A stretch of 64,000 nt of DNA from Paragyromitra xinjiangensis (lineage: Eukaryota > Ascomycota > Pezizomycetes > Pezizales > Discinaceae): positions 310,001 through 374,000 of the forward strand of contig JBCAMK010000013.1 of assembly GCA_038503065.1 (NCBI GenBank). Direction: 5' to 3'. The notes below the pieces were generated by a model that saw only the letters and a list, made by a program, of their open reading frames with translations, was not told the origin of the DNA and did not search any database. Position numbers and translations under genes: made by a program. Below, one piece after another: positions 45,873 to 56,114 of the stretch (position 1 is the first letter of the stretch; each line of letters opens with the position of its first letter).

Positions 45873-48586
45873 ATGGCCGACCTACCAGTACCGCGGCTAA
45901 CGCTTCCCAACTACACTCGCGAGGATGTAAATACATGGTTTGAACTCTACGATATCAGTTTCAAGGACCCAAATTTTATCTGTGAGAAAGTATGCAGGCT
46001 GAGAGAAGGCTGTGAGGCCATCGCAAACGACCCGGATTTATCAGAAGAAGATAAAATTTTTGAGCAGAGTGGCGCAGTTGCGTTATGGGGAATACTGAGA
46101 GACATTGCTGCTCATCCTGCTCATAGACACAGAATCGACGCACAGAATATCATCAGAGAAGTAGAGGCAAGGGAGGCCGGCGAAGACCCGTCATTTCTCC
46201 TATGCCGTCCACAGGCTCGTCCTTACGCTGGCCCAGATCAAAGGTATCCTCCTTATCCGCCACTTACCCCCGGTCTCATAATAAATCTCGAGAACTTTGA
46301 GAGGAGGATGCCTAAGCGGAAACCCAACGACCCTCTTCCAATACCGAGAATCAGACCACCGCCACTAATGATTGACCCTCCGGCTCCGGTTGTTGATGTT
46401 AACGATGCATTGTTCGATTTTTTACATGACGATGACTCGATGGTAGACAGGCTTCGCGAAGAAATATGCACCACTTTGGATCACATGCTGCTCACCGGCG
46501 GTCAGATCCAGCGGCCTATATACCGGGATGACCCTGATGAGGATGTCCTCGACTTGCCTGAAGATATTCCATTCATCATGGGTCCTACAGCACCCCATGA
46601 CCCTACGCTTTTAGACCAAAAGCTTTGGCCACCGCTCGAAATCTACGATATGAGGCTGGGAGATTTCCAACCTCTCAAACCGACTAATTATATCTATAAA
46701 CTCCTTGCGTGGTGCCGTTTAATGATGGCTCGACCGGATGTTGCAAGAAAATATTGTATCATCTTTCGAGCGAATCCTCGGCGATATCGAGATGAGAGTT
46801 TTGGGGAACTAGATGGGGTGCTAGAAGAAGAAGATGAACCAAGCACCGAAGAACGTAGGAACTCTTTGCCCGTTAGTAATTTTGAGACTATTTCCGGCTC
46901 CAGATGCTAATACGTCAATGAGAATAGTCAACGCTATGATAGGCTTTATCACAAAGTCGATGCCTATCATCTGCGTTGATCGGTTGGAACTAAGAATCGA
47001 AAGCGCCTTGGGGTACCACAGCCGCTACAAAAGTCCTACTAAGGTATTCTTAAACGGTGAAATGTTTGACGGCATTGAGAAACAGTGGCGCGATAATTCC
47101 AATCCCGCTGCTCTCATCTATGGTGCTTTTGTAACTTTCCTTCATGAGTGTGGGCATTATTTTAACACTTGTGTAAGTTTTCAACCCCCCCCACCCTCCA
47201 TAATCCACCATCGTGTAACTCCGGGGGTTTATTCGTAAATAGATACACAGCCCAGATAACCCCGTAGCACTTCGTACGCCTAGGAGAATACGCTTTCTCG
47301 TTACACATGAAGAGAGAGAATTCGAGAACCATAAAGAATATAATCCATGGTTCACTACGCACGGGGAGATGGGCGAAATGATTGAATGGTTGATATTTGG
47401 CGGTTACCTGGTGCTAAGAGTAGCGACGGAGTCGTGGCAAGAGCAATATGCGTGGATATTGGCATGGGACGGTAATCAGGGTCAAGGATCAGACGGGATC
47501 GGTTTCGACTACTACGTAGCAGAAAGACTGCTTCCTTCTATCGTTCGTTTGAATGGCTTAGGCTACAGGCTATTCATCCAGCGGTGTAACCAGGAGCGGG
47601 AGGCAGCTGATAAGAGGGCATACGAAGCGGAGCAAGAAGAGGAACGAGCTGCGGAAGAAGCTGCGCGGCAAGCTGTGGAACGAATGAGAGCAGAGGAAGA
47701 GGAAGAGGAAGAAGAACGGGACCCCCTTCCGCGGGCAGGAAATGGTACTGCTTCGAGTATCATTGATTTCATGGATGACGCAATGGATGAAGATGAAAGC
47801 GAGGAAGAGGAAGAGGAAGAGGAAGAGGAAGAGGAAGGGGATGAGGATGAGGATGAGGATGAGGATGACGGAATGGACGAGGCTGATGAAGATGTGTTTT
47901 CTGATGAGGAGGATGATGATGATGATGATTACAGAATGCACAAGCGAGTACCTACAGAATTTATTGATGCCGACGAGCAATTTACTGGCCATACCATCGG
48001 CTCAAACATGGAGTACCGCAGGGCTGTTTGGAGAGTAAATAGGGAAATGAATCAGAACGACCATGATCAGGGATTTCCATTACGAAAAGTATTTGCGGAT
48101 AGGTTCATAACGCCAAATAGCTGGGAAGTTCCCGGTAGGGAAAGAGTTATTCATCGGAGCCCTGACAAAATACCATTAGTTGCTAGGTTACTTCCGGAAA
48201 ATATCAAGCCATGGACTTTGATGTTGGGGATGTTGGTTTATGGTGGGATTTGGTTGTGTGCTACTGTCGCCTGGGAACTATGGTGCCCTAAATGGCTGGT
48301 TGGATTACCTTCGAGCCTGAAAATGGCTCACAAATTCTGCGCAGCTATGATTTCTTTTGGGATTCTTACAGTTCCATTCCGGCGACTTCTTGAACCATTT
48401 GGCACATTCAAACCAGCACGCTATGACTACTTTGAATGGAAGAAAACAGTAGAAGTACACGTAAGTTCAAATATTTCAACACTTATGTTAAGGATTTAGT
48501 TTAACACATTTCCGCAGAACCCTTACCTGGGCCGAGGAAGCCCATCGCGACCGATAGCGCCCCGTTATTGGCATTGGGATTACTAG
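45873..48586 (+). CDS. Uncharacterised protein with HExxH metallopeptidase-like motif, acidic region and C-terminal membrane segment
   Basis: Exons 45873-46854, 46904-47172, 47243-48460 and 48518-48586 encode 845 residues. I do not recognise the family. Residues 1-330 hold a helical start (PNYTREDVNTWFELYDI) and a Pro-rich part (RYPPYPPLTPG). Exon 2 ends FVTFLHECGHYFNTC, an HExxH zinc-binding motif near residue 406. About 50 residues later comes HGEMGEMIEWLIFGGYL, a candidate for the third ligand (Glu), as in gluzincin-type peptidases. Next are a Glu/Ala coiled coil, a run of ~60 Glu/Asp and a likely membrane helix (LMLGMLVYGGIWLCATVAW, about residue 775). There is no N-terminal signal peptide. 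The open frame is lost at 46910 without the 49-nt intron 46855-46903, so the motif is hidden from single-frame views. Function is inferred only from the motif. Confidence 0.75.
47690..47935 (+). repeat. Coding GAA/GAG/GAT trinucleotide-rich tract
   Basis: Imperfect GAAGAG, GATGAG and GATGAT repeats within exon 3 of the HExxH gene encode a run of Glu and Asp. Length variation between strains is likely. Confidence 0.85.
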
Positions 48587-50870
48587 TAGCACCCTAACTT
48601 CCTTGAATATATAGCTCTTTATTAGATGAATCTCTTGTATTATTTAGTTAGTGAACGGCACCTAGTCCAATGTAGAATTTTCCTTTGCTTCGATTCATCC
48701 CTCTCCTCATTTCTCTTCCTCTCAGTGACCTCGATGAGATATAACTTATCCTATGCACCGAGCCGCGTGTATAGCATTTAAAATACTGGTATTTCATGAT
48801 CTTCTGGTAACCAGTCACATAAATCAACGAGTGATCACCCATGAAGCCAATCAGCGGAAATCCCTCATTAGATACCTCTCAGGTAATATAAAAGAGCACC
48901 AGAGACAGAGATGTAGTCATAAATCTAATAACCCCAAACAGAATAATCAGTAATCCATGGGCCCCGAGGGAGATTCCAGCTGCCAAGAGGAGAAAAAAAT
49001 ATTATCCCTCCAAGGGACTACAAATCAATTCGTCAAAAGGCTCCACAAGACAACCCCCGCAACAAGCATCCCAACTGCCTAAATGATCACAACCAGCTCC
49101 ACAAAAAAACACATCCTAAACACCGCCCCCACAACCTGCACCCGATAACCCTCCAGCTCCTGCATGTCTAAAACCTCAACATGGTCATCAGCAGACCCAC
49201 ATCCAACGCGGAAGTACCAAAAATCTGACGTCGTATAATTCATGTCCATCACTTTTCCCCTGGCCAGTGACCCTCACCCTCCGTCATATCATCTTTGCTT
49301 TCCGGAATCCGCCTTCTGGTAGTACTGACCCGCCTCGCGATGCAGCTCCTTAGCACATACAATTGCAAGACTAACATTTTGTGACATAGGGAGCTGTTTT
49401 CCACGTGGCAGTAGGGTAGAGCCCGCCAACGCAGACTTAGCTGCCCTGGCGGTAGACCGGTACTTAGCTACGGTGATGCTCCCGGCGGAGCTGAGGATCG
49501 ACTACAGCGCATGTTGACAACATGAATACGGCGATATTCGGACATTTTTGCGAGGACAGTTCCAACGGTTAGGTGTCTCCGAGGGAGAGACCGGCAAGGT
49601 AGATCAAGCTTCTGTAGAGCTGAGGGGTATGGGAGCGGTAGGACATAAGGCCTGGATTTTAGAAGCCTGCAATATCTGTCTTTGATTTCCGGGGATTGGT
49701 GGGGGCTGTGGGGTTTGTGGGGTTTGTGGGATTTACCCTGAGGAAGTACTGGAAGGATATGTTATTGATGCGTCTCCGGAGTCCAAGGGAGAGATTGGGC
49801 CAGAGCTAAAGGAATGGAAGTAGGTGCATAATAGGAATTGGAACTGGGATCAGAATTTCTTTCCGAAAGTAGCCCTGATGTTACTGAAGAGAAGGTGATC
49901 GGGAATACCGGCAGTGCGGAAAGGTCCAAAACAGACCTTATGCTAGTTCCAGAAGCAAGAGCTTGAATTCCGGGATTTTGGAATCCCCCGAGAAAAACTC
50001 ACTTCTAACTCACAAGGAGTGACCACCACAAGGTATTATTCCTCTTGCATGGCCGTCTGTGCTTCCAGAGCATCTCCAGTTTATAGGTAGTTGGAAGTCA
50101 CATCCTAGCCTTGGCATGCTCTATCGACGGGTGGTCCCGGACTGCCTCCGGACTGCCTCCGTCTTAGAAGTGGGCTGAAGGCTTTATGGGGCAGGTTGGT
50201 TTGTGAAGGTTTGATACGGGTGAATTTGATATTACATGTGGCCGACTGGATATCATAGCTACATGTAAGTCTTTCGTCTCTCATACAGGCACCGATAAAC
50301 TAAGTATTCATAGTTCGTAGAAGCTCAGCTACACGTAGTTATCTTCGCCTCCTACTCGAGTCCTCTGGTTGGCCCAAATCGTTTTTTGTAAAACCGGCTA
50401 TGTAGGTGCGAATATAGTTATGCGATAAGATGTCTTAGTCTCACAACCTCTTATCGGACACCTGTGGCGATTGATTGATGGGAGAGGAGGTACATATAAA
50501 CTCTGCGTATAAACACTAAGCTAGTTCAATTGCTTATCTAAGATTCTACGAGCTCTTCCTCTTACAACATACTGATGCGACAAGTCATGGGCTGTCATTC
50601 GGTGCATAGTTGTTTGTAGAATCATTGCAGGTGCCATAAAGTGACTGATATGGGATAATAAAAAGCAGCACATGTTCTACATGAATAAGGCGAGATATGC
50701 ATATATATACACGATAGCATATGGTAGACCGAAGCCTTCCCCTAGTGCTATGTAAGATAGGTGATTTAAAGGTGAAATAACGCTAAATTTACCAAAAGAA
50801 TAAAACCCCAAACTTCTAGTAATTCCCCACCCTTGACGATATATACATAAACCCCAACTCCTAATCCTCC
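48587..50870. other. Intergenic region with a possible decayed coding remnant
   Basis: No intact gene. About 49.08-49.83 kb is less AT-rich and unusually free of stops. On + the frame from 49329 to 49828 has only two stops by my reading, both TGA. On - the frame from ~49390 down to 49079 likewise has only TGA stops and ends with a 54-codon open part (49243-49079). Either could be a gene remnant broken by C-to-T change. No family is recognised. Confidence 0.3.
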
Positions 50871-51659
50871 TCACCACCATGAATTCTTCTTCTCTACCGG
50901 CTCCTCTGGCACCGTCACGGGAGCCACGGCCACAGCCGCCTCCTCAGCAGCCGCCTTCCTCGCATCCTCCGCAAGCTTCTCTGCTTCTTCCTCCGCCTTC
51001 CTAATCTGATCATCAACCCAATCTCCTCTCCTCAGCCCCGGCGCCTCAACCTGAATAATCCTCTCCGACCCCGGCTCTCTCCCACTCCTCTTCACCGCCC
51101 ACCCTCCAAACCCACCCTCTGTACCGCTCTGCTCAAGCCCATGCGCCCGTCTATACTCACCCCTTAACTCCATATCATCCACCTTCTTCTTCCGCATCTC
51201 ACCTACCCTCCTACTCTCCGCCTCAATATGATTCTTAACCGCCATCACCACACTCCCAATACTCCCCCTCGGGCTCCACCAATCCCAATACACATCACCC
51301 GCGAACGGCGAAGTCTTCAGGAAGTTCTTCACAGAGACGAACCCAGCAAGACCTAGCAGTATCCCCATCGAGATGTAGAAATGGAGGACCTTCGAGGTCA
51401 GGAAGAAATGGGACCAGGTATTAGACGGCGGCATGGTATTTGGATATCGTCGAGTGGGATCACGAGGGGGGGTGGGTGGGCCAGGGTAGTTTATTGGGTC
51501 ACGGTTGAGCGGACGGGATGATGGGTGGGAGGGAGGCGTGAATTTTGTGGGTTTCACGAGTGTTTTGGGGGGTTGTGTGGAGGCATGGCGGAGGGTGAAG
51601 GGCGTGAAGATGGGAGTCCGGAGGAGAGGCCGGCGGAGGAGGCGTGGTATGGTTGACAT
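50871..51659 (-). CDS. Predicted mitochondrial inner-membrane protein, conserved fungal, function unknown
   Basis: 262 residues in a single exon. The N-terminus MSTIPRLLRRPLLRTPIF continues to LRHAS; it is Arg-rich, without acids, and fits a mitochondrial presequence. A Pro-rich stretch (about 30-75) is followed by one membrane helix, FYISMGILLGLAGFVSV (about residues 95-111). A soluble part carries DMELRGEYRRAHGLEQSG and FGGWAVKRSGRE, resembling a motif in uncharacterised fungal proteins (KR.EYRKAHGL..GFGGW). The C-terminus is an Ala/Glu coiled coil ending KKNSWW. One-pass topology with a helical tail suggests a scaffold or complex subunit, but I assign no function. Confidence 0.65.
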   Translation of the reverse strand: MSTIPRLLRRPLLRTPIFTPFTLRHASTQPPKTLVKPTKFTPPSHPSSRPLNRDPINYPGPPTPPRDPTRRYPNTMPPSNTWSHFFLTSKVLHFYISMGILLGLAGFVSVKNFLKTSPFAGDVYWDWWSPRGSIGSVVMAVKNHIEAESRRVGEMRKKKVDDMELRGEYRRAHGLEQSGTEGGFGGWAVKRSGREPGSERIIQVEAPGLRRGDWVDDQIRKAEEEAEKLAEDARKAAAEEAAVAVAPVTVPEEPVEKKNSWW

Positions 51660-53244
51660 TGTAGATGTTTCCTGAGGGGGTCCTGGGGGGTTGTTAGTTG
51701 GAGGGTATGCAATTGGGGAGATTGGGGAGATTGGGCAGTATGGTGGGGTACGTACCTGAGTATTAAATGCGGAAATGCATGGGCGACGTGATGGTGGGGT
51801 GAGGGTTTGAGAATTGTTTCTGCCAAGAGGTGTAAAGAACCGCGGAATTAACCCTGGCCCTGGTGCCGTTGGAAGGAATCATCCGGAATCACTCGTATCT
51901 GGTTTACCAGTTCTTTATTTGCTTAGCATAACCCCTACCTCACAAAGACTAATTGAACTCAATCTTTATATTGTACCCTACCCCACGATCTGTTATTCTT
52001 AAGCCCTGATAACACTCACTGATCTCCATTACCTTTTTAGGTTTCCGTAAAGGATACTGCGTGTCGCACTAATACCTAAAGTATAAGGTCAAAACATACC
52101 CTATAAACCCACGGCCAAGCCCTCATAAGCAGGATTCATGCATTAAGAGCCCTTGGTAGATTCTCTGTGAAATAAAAGAGCTCGTCGCTAGTGAGTGAGC
52201 GGGTTATACGAATATTTTGCCACTTGCCATTCTAGTATGAAAGAGCAAATGGGTCAATTTACCACGGGTATCAATACGCTGAAAACCTACGCAAATCTTC
52301 AGCATTTGCACTAGATTCAGTGCTCAGTACCCGACCAGTACCTGATTCGACCACCGGCGGTCAAACCAGGTACCAAATGCTGGATCCAGTGCGTGCGCTG
52401 AAACCTAAAATATCAGTACCTAACCCATTTGGCACCTCATACATCAGGTGATTAGGATTAAAATCAGTCATTTATTGCTCACAATCAATTAACTCCAAGA
52501 CTCTATCTACGGATTCCCCCAAGTTTTCATCTATCAATTCCATCCCAAGCTTCCCCTCACAAGCCTATGCCATCATTCTCGAAAGGCTTTTCTTATACGA
52601 CGATCCACTCCCGATTGAGATAGTAATTTTTCTATGGTTGTGGAGAACAGGTTATTCCTACAGACCTTAACAGCAATTCTCGCACACGTAAACCCGCGGA
52701 ATTGATGGAGTGCAACTAGCAGGGACTAGGATTGGTGTACGGAGGTTAGCGGTTTACTCTCATCGCCTGTTCCCTTTAGCTAGGACTCGTAAGTTTGCTC
52801 GGGCGGCTTGAAAGCCTGGGCAAACTGGAGCTCTTAAGCTCTCCAAAATTGAACATTCCGTGGCGCGTCCTCAAATAAAAAGATACATATGTTAATATCC
52901 TCCAAAACATCCAATTTATTCCCAATAAAAATGCAATAAATGAGTCTCTGCTAACTAACGACAGATGCAACCAAAGTGAAGAAACTCCCTCCACACGAAG
53001 CATGGAATACAACGATAATGCGATCTCCGTCCGGTCATTTAAGCAAAAAGCAAGCGAAAAAATATACTCGTCGAGTCATAATTATAGATCCACATACTTA
53101 AGCGTGTATTAGAAACTCAAAGTGACAACATTACCCAGGGTGTATTGCACTAGTCATTTTGAGTATCAACACACGCCAAAGTATCCTATTGGGAAATTTC
53201 GTATTTCAACAAAAAGAAGCAGACACAAGACAAAAGTAGTAAGC
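51660..53244. other. Intergenic region
   Basis: No supported gene. 52280-52430 repeats the words CAGTACC and GGTACC within a short distance but forms no regular array. The frame 52776-53012 (-) has no domain. Confidence 0.4.
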
Positions 53245-53989
53245 TTAATAGTTGATAACACCCTTCAAGAACCAAACTTCACCGTTGGAAGCTTCATTCC
53301 TGCGTTCCTCAACCTCGATATTATCAGGACGTATCTACACCATGAGTTAACCCTTATCAAAGCGCAAGAACTGGTGGCAACCGTCTAGATAAACAACCAC
53401 CAGGGAGATCAAAACATACCCATCTAACACCATCTTCATCCTCATCCCACCATATCTCCACTCCTTCCAGCGTCTTTGTCTTTTCTCCCTTGAGCCACGG
53501 ACTCACACCCACACAGTGTGCTTCTACGAACGTTCTCAGGTTTCTCGTCGCGCGGTCCTCGCCAACGAGCCCTTTATAAATCTCACTGAATACGTTCCCA
53601 CCTGCACCTTCATCATCGGGGTCTTCCCATGGCTTTCTCGGTAGTCTTGAGATCGCAACATTTGATGGTGCTAGCACAGTTGTATTTGACTCACGGTCCG
53701 CCACACGCGTAGAGATGCTCTCAACAGAACGTGTGAAGCCGGAAAAGATTGAGATGGACTTATCGAGTGGGAGAACGTCGGCTAGGAGAGGGCTGCCCGT
53801 AGGTTTGTCGGTGCTGTGTGACATGCCGTCGCTGTTGGATTCGTGTAAGTGGATGGTTTTTTGGTCGTTGGTTTTGGCAGAGGCGATGTTTGCCTGGCCA
53901 GGAGGTGTGCTTTCTCTGAATAGGAGAGGGGAGAGTAGTTGTGCGGAGGTAAGCGTGAGAAGGGGCAAGAGTGTCAACGTGAACTTCAT
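53245..53989 (-). CDS. Secreted FAS1 (fasciclin) domain protein
   Basis: Exons 53989-53420 and 53334-53245 encode 219 residues. MKFTLTLLPLLTLTSAQLL is a signal peptide with probable cleavage after TSA. A Ser/Asp-rich linker leads to one FAS1 domain: SISIFSGFTRSVESISTRVA, the H1 box NTTVLAPSNVAISRLPRKPW, an FVEAHCVGVSPWL strand, and, after the intron, EVWFLKGVINY. The second exon is not visible in the unspliced frame, which would end in an unrelated tail. The form resembles single-FAS1 fungal proteins of the vacuole or cell surface involved in adhesion or wall contacts; the localisation is inferred from the signal peptide. No GPI-type C-terminus is seen. Confidence 0.8.
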
Positions 53990-54404
53990 AGTGGGCGGAT
54001 GTTTGGGAGATGTCGGGTAGGGTGGTTGGCGCCCGGGTTTGTTGCAAGCTAGATAGCTGCCGGCCTTGCCCAGTGACGTACGGCTGTATGGGTGGAATGA
54101 CTAACTCAGCCCTAAGCCCTGGGTAGGTGGCTCAGTTGGCAGGATCTACCTCGTGGAGTATGAACTTCTTTTCCTAATGAGGCGAGCTGCTATTGTAGAT
54201 TCGCGGAGGTCTTTCTCTACGTGTTGACTAGTATCTCTGGGTTCTTTGCCTACTCTAAACTATACAGACAACTCACGTCGAAGCCCTATTGATTAGCCTG
54301 AGGTGCAATAATGAAGTTAAGTCAAGAGGGATTTTTATATTTCTGCATTTCCAGAAGGCTAGTTAAATAAAAACTGTAGGTACGAAAATAAAACCATATT
54401 CCCC
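53990..54404. other. Intergenic region between FAS1 gene and lipocalin-like gene
   Basis: About 415 bp holding the FAS1 promoter and the 3' flank of the next gene. A stretch at about 54124-54146 (TAGGTGGCTCAGTTGGCAGG) resembles a tRNA D arm but lacks a B box and stem pairing. Confidence 0.4.
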
Positions 54405-55205
54405 CTACTGGCCCACATAGTCGTACACTAGCTTCCTATCAATTGCTTTCTCCAAGTTTCCCGGGTCTTCCAGGTTTTCCATGTTCTTGTACTTCTTAAA
54501 ATTAAGATGGCGGACATAGCGTCTCACGCCCTCGATGTCCTCGAAACCCCAAAGCTTCAATTGCATAGGTCAGATATGTTCAAAAAAAAGGTTTGTGGAA
54601 AGTATGAAAGTTCCACGGATGAATCAAGGCCACAAGGGCGAAACATACCTGTCGCGCACTCCACAGGTAATCCTTACTGACAACAAAGCTCTCGATAGCA
54701 CCGTCAATCTCGACCTCTGGAAGGAATCCAGTCCGCAGATATTCATCATCGATCTCAGAGGGTTTTATACGGCGGGACTTGCCGACGAGCTTGCCGAAGA
54801 TGTGATCCTCGTGCTCTCGCTCGCTGTCCGCAACTTTATCAGCTTTCTTTCATTCTGCAGCGGACAAGGTGGGGAACATACACCCAATTCAGTTCCCTCT
54901 TCTCAGTAGTCCCCTGGATCCCTCCAGTGAGGGTCTGATCGATATCGATATGCTCAACGCCGTCATCATCTTTATATTGTTTGACGTATAATGTGATTGT
55001 TGCCAGACTAATGGCTCTGCGGAGAAACCAGCCAATGCCTTGAAGTGTGAGGACTTCATCAGTGTCGTCAGAAAGAGTTTTGTTCTATATCCCCCCCAAA
55101 GATTACGTCAGAATCTATTCAAACCGCAAAGAAACCACAGGGCCAACCAACCATAGTGAACGTCCCCGTCAAATTCTTAGTAGTGATTTCCGGTGGAGCT
55201 GCCAT
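54405..55205 (-). CDS. Lipocalin-like conserved fungal protein of unknown function
   Basis: Exons 55205-55152, 55084-54884, 54846-54649 and 54554-54405 encode 200 residues, all junctions in phase 0. No exon is long enough to stand out, so the gene is invisible without splicing. The sequence runs NLTGTFTMNKTLSDDTDEVL, TLQGIGWFLRRAISLATITL, YVKQYKDD, HIDIDQTLTGGIQGTTEKRE, EREHEDHIFGKLVGKSRR and ends LVYDYVGQ. The G-x-F/Y start and alternating strands suggest a small beta-barrel. Very similar uncharacterised proteins occur across filamentous ascomycetes. There is no signal peptide, so a cytosolic binding protein is likely; the ligand is unknown. The exon 3 acceptor (GAAAG) was chosen because the upstream CAG leaves an in-frame stop. 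Confidence 0.78.
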
Positions 55206-56114
55206 TGTGTTTGTCGTGAATATGTTTTTCTCTCAAGTGAATTACTCAGGGGCAGGCTATTCTCTTGAGAAGGAGGACGACGCAAGTGGGCTATATATAC
55301 CTACAACCACACTCCAATTGAATTGCGGGGTGGCCGGAAGCGGCGAGCGCACGGACAACCCGCAGCTAACCTGCAGAACCACGTCCCTGAAAATTGCTTT
55401 TCACATGTTAATCGCAACTAACCCCCCATGTATCTTATCGCCATAGTCTACTCGAGTAGCCAGTAGGTTTCTATCATGTGTTCCGGCAAGGTCATAACTC
55501 GGAAGACTGACTCTCCGGTTTACGAGCCAGTAATAATGTTCGCTGTCCGGGATCTGCAACAGCTCTCTATTCATCCCAAGCTCCCAAGGGAGGGAAATAT
55601 AGTGACAATTGTAATACAGTAGAGAAAAGAAAAGAAGAAAAAAACCTGTAGGAAACCGTTTAAGACTATAATAAATAAAAAATGCGCCTAGGCCTGAGGG
55701 GCATTCAACAAAAAACAGAGAAAAAAAAGAAAACCTAATCATCCTATTTCCCCCCCCATCTCGATACCTTCGGATCCGAAACCCATCCCTATTTCCTTCA
55801 GCTCAAAAAAAACTGCTATTGGTCCCTTACTGCCGTTACATTTTTATCTCGTGTCCATGCTATTTTTCTACCCTTTTCCATCGGCGCAGAAGCATGGAGA
55901 GAAGGTAAAACTCGCAAGAACATAGAAAAGTAAAAGAAAGGCGGTAAAAAAAAAGCGTAAAAAGACCTCCTAAATAAGTTACAATAAAAAGAAGAAGAGA
56001 GAAAAAAGAGCCAAGCATTAGAGTAGTAATAATTTTGCTAAACAGAAGGGAAAAAAAATAAAACACCTCAAATAATTGCAAAAAAAAAATACCCGATCCA
56101 TACAACCAAGCTCC
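55206..56114. other. Intergenic region, low-complexity AT-rich
   Basis: Between the start of the lipocalin-like gene and the stop of RSC4, both on the minus strand. 55600-56100 is A-rich on + with many AAAAA and AAGAA runs and probably holds the RSC4 3' untranslated region. The frames there are Phe/Leu-rich by-products. Confidence 0.45.

Noticed and set aside
47570..47992. 140-residue - frame with Leu/Ile/Phe runs resembling membrane helices
   Set aside because: Antisense of the Glu/Asp repeat in the HExxH gene, where GAA/GAT read backwards as Phe/Leu/Ile codons.
54124..54190. tRNA D-arm-like sequence GTGGCTCAGTTGGCAGG
   Set aside because: No B box at the right distance and no acceptor or anticodon stem pairing.
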